12,650 nt of DNA from an uncultured Acetatifactor sp. (GTDB lineage: Bacteria > Bacillota > Clostridia > Lachnospirales > Lachnospiraceae), in the NCBI GenBank assembly GCA_910585615.1, contig CAJUFO010000099.1, forward strand, positions 1-12,650. The letters are read 5' to 3'. The position numbers were made by a program, and so were the translations under genes. Under the pieces are notes generated by a model that saw only the letters and a list, made by a program, of their open reading frames with translations, searched no databases and was not told where the DNA came from. Below, piece after piece: positions 7,775 through 12,650 of this stretch (its first letter is position 1; each line of letters begins with the position of its first letter).

Positions 7775-7819
7775 CCTCATGGTAAGGTCTTACTATACTC
7801 TATTCCTGTCTCCATGAGG
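7775..7819 (-). promoter_or_regulatory. Inverted repeat covering the Shine-Dalgarno of the SpoVD-like gene
   Basis: On the minus strand CCTCATGG (7819-7812) and CCATGAGG (7782-7775) are perfect 8-base complements separated by 29 bases. The second arm contains the GAGG ribosome binding site of the SpoVD-like gene (start 7769). In the RNA this could fold into a hairpin masking that site. Function is inferred. Confidence 0.4.
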
Positions 7820-7831
7820 TTATGATAAAGT

Positions 7832-10111
7832 TTACTCTGCCAGATCCGGACTTGTAGGAAGGTTGGGGTTCACCGGTATGTCGGGATTCGGCACCGATTC
7901 TCCCTGTGTGGCGGGCGGTGCAGCGCCTTCGCCCTGGCCACCCTCTCCCTGGCTGCCTTCTCCCTGGCCCTCAGGACTCTGTCCATTGCCCTCGGGGCTT
8001 CCACCCTCGGGGTTGCCGCCTTCTCCTCCGGTGCCTTCTCCGGCTCCGCCCGCTCCTCCTTCCTCCGCGCCTTCGCTGCCCTGGCTCTCACCGTCACCGC
8101 CCTCGGTACCTTCTCCGCCTTCTCCCTGGGGCTCTCCCTCAGGCGTGGTGGGCGCGTACTGGTTCACAATGGACTGCTGCAGCGCGTCCAACTCCTGCTG
8201 CTCTTCCTCCGTAACCTCCTCGGTCATAAAGATGTTCAGGTAAGGAAGGGCCTCTGTCAGGATATTGCGCACGATTTTGGTGGCGAACCTGGCATTGCCC
8301 TGCTTGTCCGTATTGGGCCTGTCCACCACCACGTAAATCGCCACCTGCGGGTCGTCCGCCGGGGCGTATCCGATGAAGGATACCACATGCTCCGTCTCGG
8401 AACGCTTGTGGGTGTTCGGGTCTATGGTCTCCGCCGTACCGGTCTTGCCTCCTATCATGTAGCCCGCCGGCCTGGCCGTCTTGCCGGTGCCGTATTCTAC
8501 CACGGCCTTACAATACTGCCTGATCAGCTCGGAGGTGGATTCAGATATGGTCTGTTTCAGGACTCTGGGCTCGATGTTCTGCACCGTGGCGCCGTTGACA
8601 TTGGTGATCTTGTTCACCACATGGGGCTCATAGTAATAACCGCCGTTAATCAGGGAGCAGAACCCCGCAATCATCTCGATCATGGTCACGTTGAAGTTCT
8701 GGCCAAAGCTGTTGGTGGCCAGGTCCGTGGGCCCCATATTGTCCGCCACATAGACCAGGCTGGCGGTCCTGGCCTCCCCTGCCAGGTCGATGTTGGTCTT
8801 CAGGCCGATGTTGAAAATCTGCTGGAACTCGCAGAACTCGTCTTTCCCCAGGGCCTGGGCGATCTTCATCATGGACACGTTGCAGGAGTTTGCCACCGCC
8901 TGTTCCAGGGTGAGCCATCCTTCCGGGCCGTTGTGGCACTTGATGTCATAGTCGCCGATCTCCATGACGCCGTTGCATTCCAGGTTCAGGTCTGGGGCGA
9001 TGGCGCCGTCCTCCAGGGCCGCCGCCACCGTAAAGGGCTTGGCGGTAGATCCCGGCTCATAGGTGCCTGTGATGCAATAATTCTGCCACAGGTAGTTCAG
9101 GTTCACGTACAGCTGATCCTCGCTTAAGGTATCCAGCACCTCCTGGGTGATGATGGTGTCCGTCTTCCTGATTTCCTTGTACCCGGCCGCGTTGGTCACC
9201 TCCTCCAGCAGCCTGGTGCCCAGGAGGCTGTCCGTGTTCCGCACATCGTTCAGGTCATAGGTGGGGGAGCTCGCCATGGCCAGCACCTCCCCCGTGTTCA
9301 CATTCATCATGACGCAGCCCACATTCTCCGCGCCGTTGCCTGACGTAAAGGAGTCTTTCTGCTCGTCGTTGAACTGCTTTAAGTATTTCTCCACCATCAT
9401 CTGCAGATTGGCGTCAATGGTGATATGGAGGTCATAACCGTCAACTGCGGATTTCACGTTGCGCTCCAGGGTCAGGTCATCGTTCAGGTAGCCGTACTCC
9501 CTGCCGTTGATTCCGTTCAAGATATCATTGTAATACTCCTCCAGCCCATACTTTCCCACATTGTCCCTGCCGGAAAACCCTATCACATCCGCCGCCAGGG
9601 AGCTGTACGGATAAATCCGCCGGTACTCCTCCTCGAACCAGACCCCCTGTATATTGGAATCCGCGCTCTGGGCCTCCTGAAAGCCGCTGATTTCCTCGTA
9701 GGTAAGCTGCCTCAGCGGCACATACCAGGAGGAACTCTTGTTCTTCGTGACATGCTCTCTGACCTCGTCCATGTCCAGGTCGAAATGCTCGCTCAGGGCC
9801 TTCAGGGTAGGCTCCAGGTACTGGGACCTGTAGTTCATCACCTTGGCGTCTATGACCAGGTTGTACACCTTCTCGCTGGTGGCCAGCCTGGTCCCCTTCA
9901 CATCCAGGATGTTCCCCCGTCTATAGGGAATGGTGGTGGAGGTATACTGCTGCTGGGAGAGCACCTGCTTCTGGTACTCCGTCTCGTTTTCCCTTGTAAT
10001 CCACACCAGCCGGACAGTCAGGCCGATGAACATGAGCAGCAGCAGGATGAACAGGACCACCAGCTTTTTCTGCATTTTAATCGAAAATTTCTTGACTTTC
10101 CTGTTGGCCAT
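7832..10111 (-). CDS. ftsI: Class B penicillin-binding protein, FtsI/PBP2B-like septal transpeptidase with a long Gly/Glu-rich tail
   Basis: This is a D,D-transpeptidase expected to crosslink septal peptidoglycan with FtsW. The product is 759 residues from the ATG at 10111. It has a basic cytoplasmic start, a membrane anchor (about 17-38), a dimerisation domain (about 55-225; YRRGNILDVKGTRLA near 63-77) and a transpeptidase domain (about 260-625). The three active-site motifs are intact: S355-T-A-K358, S409-C-N411 and K556-T-G558. After a short Glu/Gln-rich stretch (about 630-645) comes a low-complexity extracytoplasmic tail (about 654-759) rich in Gly, Glu, Ser and Pro, with no PASTA domains. 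An in-frame GTG at 10117 is a poor start because it directly abuts the GAGG at 10121-10118, whereas ATG 10111 lies 6 bases from it. The ftsL stop overlaps this ribosome binding site, suggesting coupling. The ftsI assignment is by position after ftsL. Confidence 0.88.
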   Translation of the reverse strand: MANRKVKKFSIKMQKKLVVLFILLLLMFIGLTVRLVWITRENETEYQKQVLSQQQYTSTTIPYRRGNILDVKGTRLATSEKVYNLVIDAKVMNYRSQYLEPTLKALSEHFDLDMDEVREHVTKNKSSSWYVPLRQLTYEEISGFQEAQSADSNIQGVWFEEEYRRIYPYSSLAADVIGFSGRDNVGKYGLEEYYNDILNGINGREYGYLNDDLTLERNVKSAVDGYDLHITIDANLQMMVEKYLKQFNDEQKDSFTSGNGAENVGCVMMNVNTGEVLAMASSPTYDLNDVRNTDSLLGTRLLEEVTNAAGYKEIRKTDTIITQEVLDTLSEDQLYVNLNYLWQNYCITGTYEPGSTAKPFTVAAALEDGAIAPDLNLECNGVMEIGDYDIKCHNGPEGWLTLEQAVANSCNVSMMKIAQALGKDEFCEFQQIFNIGLKTNIDLAGEARTASLVYVADNMGPTDLATNSFGQNFNVTMIEMIAGFCSLINGGYYYEPHVVNKITNVNGATVQNIEPRVLKQTISESTSELIRQYCKAVVEYGTGKTARPAGYMIGGKTGTAETIDPNTHKRSETEHVVSFIGYAPADDPQVAIYVVVDRPNTDKQGNARFATKIVRNILTEALPYLNIFMTEEVTEEEQQELDALQQSIVNQYAPTTPEGEPQGEGGEGTEGGDGESQGSEGAEEGGAGGAGEGTGGEGGNPEGGSPEGNGQSPEGQGEGSQGEGGQGEGAAPPATQGESVPNPDIPVNPNLPTSPDLAE

Positions 10112-10120
10112 CTTCACCCT

Positions 10121-10648
10121 CTATTTGCCGCTTCCTGTCACCCGGCGCATGTAATCGCCTTCCTGATTCTCGTATTCCACAATCTGTCCTTCCTCCGCAT
10201 AGCCCATCCCCAGCTCCCCGATGGCCACCCGCTTGATCTCCTCAAGGTCGATGCTGCTGATGATACGGTTGTATTCTTCATCATTAGAAAGCTTCAGAAC
10301 GTTGAGCTCGCTCTTCCTGTCGGCCACTGTCTTGGTCAGGGTGGTCAGGTCGGACTGCAGCTGAATAAAGTTCACCAGAATGAATGCCGCCGCGCAGAGG
10401 GCCGCCGCCAGGAACATGACGTAGCCCGCGCTCATATGCCTGGCCTTCTCCCGGTTCTTGCGCACCTCCGGATGGGGCTTTTTCACCGGTGCCTGTTCCC
10501 ACTGCTCCTGTATGTCCAGTCTTCTTACAGTATTTCCATAGACGTACTCGCCGCGGCTCCTTCCCCGGTGCGGCCTCCTGTCCTCCTCATATGCATTCTG
10601 TCGATGGTTCCTTCTATTCTGGCCCATACCAATACCTGCTTTCTTCAT
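10121..10648 (-). CDS. ftsL: Cell division protein FtsL-like
   Basis: FtsL is a small bitopic divisome protein that pairs with DivIC/FtsB by a coiled coil and links FtsQ/DivIB to FtsW and FtsI. The 175 residues contain a long Arg/Lys-rich cytoplasmic N-terminus (1-72) and one membrane segment (about 73-96, SAGYVMFLAAALCAAAFILVNFI). A probable coiled coil follows (about 97-140, LQSDLTTLTKTVADRKSELNVLK), then a conserved-looking end (IGELGMGYAEEGQIVEYE, 143-160). The sequence is poorly conserved between families, so the call rests on architecture and position between rsmH and the first PBP. The ATG at 10648 has no good Shine-Dalgarno (GGGGA is 13 bases away). An in-frame ATG at 10627 is an alternative with a weak AGG 7 bases upstream. 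Translation may depend on coupling from upstream. The N-terminus is longer than in B. subtilis FtsL. Confidence 0.82.
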   Translation of the reverse strand: MKKAGIGMGQNRRNHRQNAYEEDRRPHRGRSRGEYVYGNTVRRLDIQEQWEQAPVKKPHPEVRKNREKARHMSAGYVMFLAAALCAAAFILVNFIQLQSDLTTLTKTVADRKSELNVLKLSNDEEYNRIISSIDLEEIKRVAIGELGMGYAEEGQIVEYENQEGDYMRRVTGSGK

Positions 10649-10689
10649 CTTGATTTCACTGTCCCCGGATGTCCATTCTTCCGGCTCAT
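10645..10689 (-). other. 14-codon mini-ORF linking rsmH and ftsL
   Basis: Three bases after the rsmH stop (10695-10693) an ATG at 10689 opens a 14-codon frame reading MSRKNGHPGTVKSR. Its TGA stop overlaps the ftsL ATG in an ATGA arrangement (10648-10645). No well-spaced ribosome binding site precedes it. It could carry terminating ribosomes from rsmH into ftsL, which lacks a good site of its own, or it may be chance. Confidence 0.25.
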
Positions 10690-10692
10690 CCC

Positions 10693-11622
10693 TTACGTTC
10701 TTTCAAACACCCGCAGCTTCGCGCTCTTTGAGCGGCTGTTCCCTGCAAGTTCCTCCTCCCCGGGCAGAATGGGTTTCTTCGTCACTGCTGTCCCCTTTGA
10801 TGCCTTTCCGCACACGCACACCGGAAATTCCGGCGGGCAGGTGCAGGGGTTCTCGTTCTTCCGGAAAGCCGCCTTCACCAGGCGGTCCTCCAGGGAATGG
10901 AAGGTAATGACGCACAGCCTCCCGCCCGGATTCAGCATATCGATGAAATCATCCAGCGAATCCCGGAGCACCTCCAGCTCCCTGTTGCATTCGATCCGTA
11001 TGGCCTGGAAGGTCTGCTTGGAGGGATGGCCGTCGCGGCGCATCTTAGCCGGAATGGCCCCTCTGATGATTTCATTTAATTCGAAGGTAGTCTCGATGGG
11101 CTTCTCCTGCCTGGCTCTGGCAATGTGCTTCGCGATATTCTTCGCGAAGCGGTCCTCCCCATAATCCCGGATGATGCGGTAAATCTCGCTCTCCGAATAG
11201 CTGTTCACGATATCCCTGGCCGTCAGCGACTGCCTGCGGTCCATCCGCATGTCTAAGGCAGCGTCAAAGCGGTAGGAAAAGCCCCTTTCCTGATTGTCGA
11301 ACTGGTAGGAGGATACGCCCAGGTCAATCACGATGCCGTCCACACTTTCCACGCCCTCTGTTCGGAGCGCAGCCCGCATGTTGCAGTAATTGTCCCGCAG
11401 AAGACTAACCTTGTCCGCAAAGGCCGTCAGCCGCTCTCCTGCTGCCGCTATGGCCTCGCCGTCCTGGTCGATGCCGTAGAGATGGCCGCCTGTAAGCCGC
11501 CTGCACACCTCCAGGGCATGTCCGCCGCCGCCTAAGGTGCCGTCCACGTAGATGCCCTCCGGCTTGATATGAAGCTGTTCGATGGTCTCCTTCAAAAGCA
11601 CGGAGTAATGCCGAAATTCCAT
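10693..11622 (-). CDS. rsmH: 16S rRNA (cytosine(1402)-N(4))-methyltransferase RsmH (MraW)
   Basis: RsmH uses S-adenosylmethionine to methylate N4 of C1402 in the 16S rRNA decoding site. The 309 residues match the family length. Motifs seen are the SAM-binding DGTLGGGGH (27-35), GIDQD (50-54), DGIVIDLGVSS (95-105), RGFSYRFDAALDMRMD (113-128), HPSKQTFQAIRI (199-210) and ITFHSLEDRLVK (239-250). A Cys-rich stretch with CTC at 260-262 and CVC at 269-271 lies near the C-terminus, as in other Firmicutes versions. The ATG at 11622 follows a purine-rich GGAGAGGGG ribosome binding site. mraZ ends 15 bases upstream, the universal mraZ-rsmH pairing at the head of dcw clusters. Confidence 0.96.
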   Translation of the reverse strand: MEFRHYSVLLKETIEQLHIKPEGIYVDGTLGGGGHALEVCRRLTGGHLYGIDQDGEAIAAAGERLTAFADKVSLLRDNYCNMRAALRTEGVESVDGIVIDLGVSSYQFDNQERGFSYRFDAALDMRMDRRQSLTARDIVNSYSESEIYRIIRDYGEDRFAKNIAKHIARARQEKPIETTFELNEIIRGAIPAKMRRDGHPSKQTFQAIRIECNRELEVLRDSLDDFIDMLNPGGRLCVITFHSLEDRLVKAAFRKNENPCTCPPEFPVCVCGKASKGTAVTKKPILPGEEELAGNSRSKSAKLRVFERT

Positions 11623-11637
11623 GGATGCCCCTCTCCC

Positions 11638-12069
11638 TTAAATGGTCAGCCCAAGGTTCATCACGCCCTTGGATATGGCATTGATGTCTATGGAGTCATT
11701 ATTGGCCTTCCACCGCTCCAGGCTCCAGATTTCGATGCGGCTCCCCATGCCGGCCAGCACCACGTCCTTCTCCAGCCCGGCGAAGTCCCGCAGATCCTGG
11801 GGCATCAGGATACGGCCCTGCTTGTCCACGGTCACGGGTTGGGCCCCCGACAGGAAGAACCTGGCGAACTGCCTGGCCTCCTCGCTCATCAGGGGCAGGG
11901 ATGCCAGCTTTCCCTCGAAGATCTTCCAGTCGTCATTGGCATACACGTAGAGACAGTCGTCCATCCCTTTCGATACCACGAACTCATCCCCCAGGATCTC
12001 CCGGTATTTCGAAGGAATGCTCAGCCTGCCCTTGGGGTCAATCGTATGATTGTATCTGCCCATGAACAT
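11638..12069 (-). CDS. mraZ: Transcriptional regulator MraZ
   Basis: MraZ is a ring-forming AbrB-fold DNA-binding protein that represses the dcw operon by binding repeats near its promoter; it can also affect RsmH-linked phenotypes. The 143 residues carry the two diagnostic half-domains, each with a D-x-x-G-R signature: DPKGRLSIP (11-19) and DKQGRILMP (82-90). I chose the ATG at 12069 because it gives the standard N-terminus MFMGRYNHTI and lies 6 bases after GGTGGTG. Two in-frame GTG codons upstream (12081, 12078) would add four or three residues without family support. It is the first gene of the operon, about 110 bases downstream of a good predicted promoter and directly after candidate MraZ boxes, so autorepression is likely. 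Confidence 0.95.
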   Translation of the reverse strand: MFMGRYNHTIDPKGRLSIPSKYREILGDEFVVSKGMDDCLYVYANDDWKIFEGKLASLPLMSEEARQFARFFLSGAQPVTVDKQGRILMPQDLRDFAGLEKDVVLAGMGSRIEIWSLERWKANNDSIDINAISKGVMNLGLTI

Positions 12070-12120
12070 CCCAATCACCACCCGCCAACGCCGGAACCGC
12101 CACCGAATCCTGGCATTCCG

Positions 12121-12178
12121 ACCCCTTTTTGGACTTTCATCCCACTTTATGGGTTTTTATGCCATATCTATCCCACTA
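12121..12178 (-). promoter_or_regulatory. Candidate MraZ operator boxes in the mraZ leader
   Basis: Minus-strand words AAAGTGGG (12148-12141), AAAGTCC (12137-12131) and AAAGGGG (12128-12122) recur with starts 11 and 9 bases apart, about one helical turn each. A related TAGTGGG (12178-12172) lies 31 bases upstream of the first, measured between the GTGGG words. Known MraZ sites are GTGGG/TGGG repeats in E. coli and AAAGTG repeats in mycoplasmas, with about 10-base periodicity. The boxes start right at the predicted transcription start. Confidence 0.6.
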
Positions 12179-12186
12179 CCCTATTG

Positions 12187-12215
12187 ATTTTAATATAGAA
12201 TTCGTCATTTGACAA
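12187..12215 (-). promoter_or_regulatory. Sigma-A promoter of the dcw operon
   Basis: On the minus strand TTGTCA (12215-12210) and TAAAAT (12192-12187) are separated by exactly 17 bases, each matching consensus at 5 of 6 positions. The predicted transcription start is near 12180, giving a leader of about 110 bases before the mraZ ATG. This is the best promoter in the window. Confidence 0.72.
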
Positions 12216-12287
12216 GACGAAAGTTTGTGCGGTCGGGAGGCAAGAGGCGAATCAGGCTTGACGGAACGGTGGCAGAAGAGTTTTTCA

Positions 12288-12334
12288 GCACAATATATTG
12301 TGTCCATAATCCAGATGTGACATAGATATAGTTT
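12288..12334. promoter_or_regulatory. Candidate NrdR-box pair
   Basis: GCACAATATATTGTGT at 12288-12303 contains a perfect 14-base palindrome (12289-12302). It matches 15 of 16 positions of the NrdR-box consensus acaCwAtATaTwGtgt, as I recall it. A weaker copy at 12319-12334 (10 of 16, right half well kept: ATATAGT) is centred exactly 31 bases away, leaving a 15-base spacer. Known NrdR boxes occur as pairs about three helical turns apart. NrdR is the ATP/dATP-sensing repressor of ribonucleotide reductase genes. No such gene is in the window. A weak minus-strand promoter (GTCACA 12321-12316, 18 bases, TATATT 12297-12292) overlaps the first box. Confidence 0.5.
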
Positions 12335-12358
12335 TTTTTGCACATAAGGAATTTTTTT

Positions 12359-12373
12359 GAATCTGTCAGATTC
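12359..12373. promoter_or_regulatory. 15-base perfect palindrome of unknown role
   Basis: GAATCTGTCAGATTC has two 7-base complementary arms around one central base. It sits next to a run of seven T (12352-12358). It could be an operator for an unidentified dimeric regulator or a small hairpin; there is no family evidence for either. Confidence 0.3.
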
Positions 12374-12388
12374 CAGATTGGAAAATGC

Positions 12389-12430
12389 AAAAGGCCTGCT
12401 GTCCCAAAAGCAGGGATCAGCAGACCTTTT
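12389..12430. terminator. Strong hairpin, probable bidirectional intrinsic terminator
   Basis: Arms 12389-12401 (AAAAGGCCTGCTG) and 12418-12430 (CAGCAGACCTTTT) pair with one mismatch. The stem continues through TCCC/GGGA (12402-12405 with 12413-12416) around a 7-base loop, with one bulged T at 12417. The stem ends in A/T runs on both sides, so transcripts in either direction would finish with CC followed by UUUU. No recognised gene ends here in either direction. Confidence 0.65.
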
Positions 12431-12559
12431 GTCGTAATTTCGCTTTTATTTAATTTTCGTGTTAGTCAATAACTGTGTTGGTTTCAGTTTAAGTCCGTTT
12501 TATGGGACTCAAAAAGTTATAGCATATGATTATCCAATGAAATGCGAGGTGATAATCAC

Positions 12560-12650
12560 ATGAAAAATAAAATTGCGACCCTGTTTGACTGCATCAAAAC
12601 CCTTTGTGAATCTGATATCGAAAGGATCATCAGCTTTGTGCTGGGTATCG
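12560..12650 (+). CDS. Unrecognised protein, N-terminal 30 codons (runs off the window)
   Basis: An ATG at 12560 follows a good ribosome binding site (GAGGTGA, 7 bases upstream) and opens a frame that stays open to the end of the window. The visible peptide begins MKNKIATLFDCIKTL and continues with CESDIERIISFVLGI, a mix of charged and aliphatic residues suggesting helices. No signal peptide is evident. Too little is present to name a family. The gene diverges from the dcw cluster, and its start and leader are more AT-rich than the cluster. The call as a real gene rests on the ribosome binding site and open frame only. Confidence 0.6.
   Translation, partial: MKNKIATLFDCIKTLCESDIERIISFVLGI

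Larger units (their letters stand above)
12070..12559. other. Divergent intergenic regulatory region between mraZ and the + strand gene
   Basis: I find no convincing gene in these roughly 490 bases. From left to right it holds the mraZ leader with MraZ-like boxes, the mraZ promoter, the candidate NrdR boxes, two T-runs on the + strand (eight T at 12332-12339, seven T at 12352-12358, centres about 20 bases apart), a 15-base palindrome and a hairpin terminator. The stretch 12431-12559 is AT-rich and leads into the + strand gene. It contains a TATGAT (12528-12533) that could be a -10, but no matching -35, and a small inverted repeat AGTCC/GGACT. A 61-codon minus-strand frame from 12390 lacks a ribosome binding site and resembles nothing known. 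Confidence 0.7.

Noticed and set aside
7770..7831. Possible promoter (TATAGT) before the SpoVD-like gene
   Set aside because: No -35-like sequence lies at the right distance. The gap is better explained by the inverted repeat.
11141..11153. 13-base word TTCGCGAAGCGGT in rsmH shared with the tandem repeat unit
   Set aside because: In rsmH it simply encodes the DRFAK part of a conserved stretch. The sharing is centred on an 8-base palindrome, and the surrounding sequence does not match, so chance is likely.
9425..11164. 579-codon + strand open frame antisense to the FtsI-like PBP, ftsL and rsmH
   Set aside because: Same reason: it is opposite three well-supported genes and shows low-complexity, His/Leu-rich translation typical of an antisense shadow.
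12070..12081. GTG codons at 12081 and 12078 as mraZ start
   Set aside because: They add residues not seen in the family, and ATG 12069 gives the standard MFMG beginning.
12205..12390. 61-codon minus-strand frame upstream of mraZ
   Set aside because: It starts at a TTG without a ribosome binding site, runs through the candidate operator and promoter elements, and resembles no known protein.

Overview
The window is almost entirely one division-and-cell-wall (dcw) gene cluster, read on the minus strand from right to left: mraZ, rsmH, ftsL, an FtsI-like penicillin-binding protein, a SpoVD-like penicillin-binding protein, mraY, murD, ftsW, murA, ftsQ/divIB and the first 81 codons of ftsZ. The order, with two class B PBPs side by side after ftsL, is typical of Firmicutes. 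The details suggest a fairly GC-rich member of Clostridia, probably Lachnospiraceae: a TTG-started FtsZ beginning LEIKTNDAESAAKIIVVG, an FtsL ending in an MGYAEEGQIVEY-type tail, murA between ftsW and ftsQ, and no ftsA before ftsZ. The taxonomic placement is inference.

Layout. Positions 12560-12650 (+) hold the start of a short unrecognised gene that diverges from the cluster. Positions 12070-12559 are a roughly 490-base divergent regulatory region. It contains an orphan hairpin terminator, two palindromes (one a near-perfect match to the NrdR-box consensus), a good sigma-A promoter, and a run of MraZ-box-like repeats just after the predicted transcription start. From 12069 down to 356 the genes are tightly packed (one 17-base overlap, gaps of 9 to 103 bases) and look like one operon. 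The largest internal gap, between the SpoVD-like gene and mraY, carries a 40-bp tandem repeat. A second sigma-A-like promoter lies between ftsQ and ftsZ, so ftsZ probably has its own transcription start.

How it works together. MraY and MurD make lipid I and UDP-MurNAc-L-Ala-D-Glu, and MurA commits UDP-GlcNAc to muropeptide synthesis. FtsW (SEDS glycosyltransferase) and the two PBPs (transpeptidases) polymerise and crosslink septal or spore peptidoglycan. FtsL and FtsQ/DivIB form the divisome scaffold that activates them, and FtsZ is the cytoskeletal ring. RsmH methylates 16S rRNA, and MraZ is the DNA-binding regulator expected to repress the operon. murE, murF, murG, murB, murC and ftsA are absent from the stretch visible here.

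No new multi-gene system is visible. The points worth a second look are regulatory or at residue level: a candidate NrdR operator upstream of a dcw operon, the MraZ-box array, the tandem repeat before mraY, a KTA instead of KTG motif in the second PBP, and altered conserved residues in MurD and MurA.
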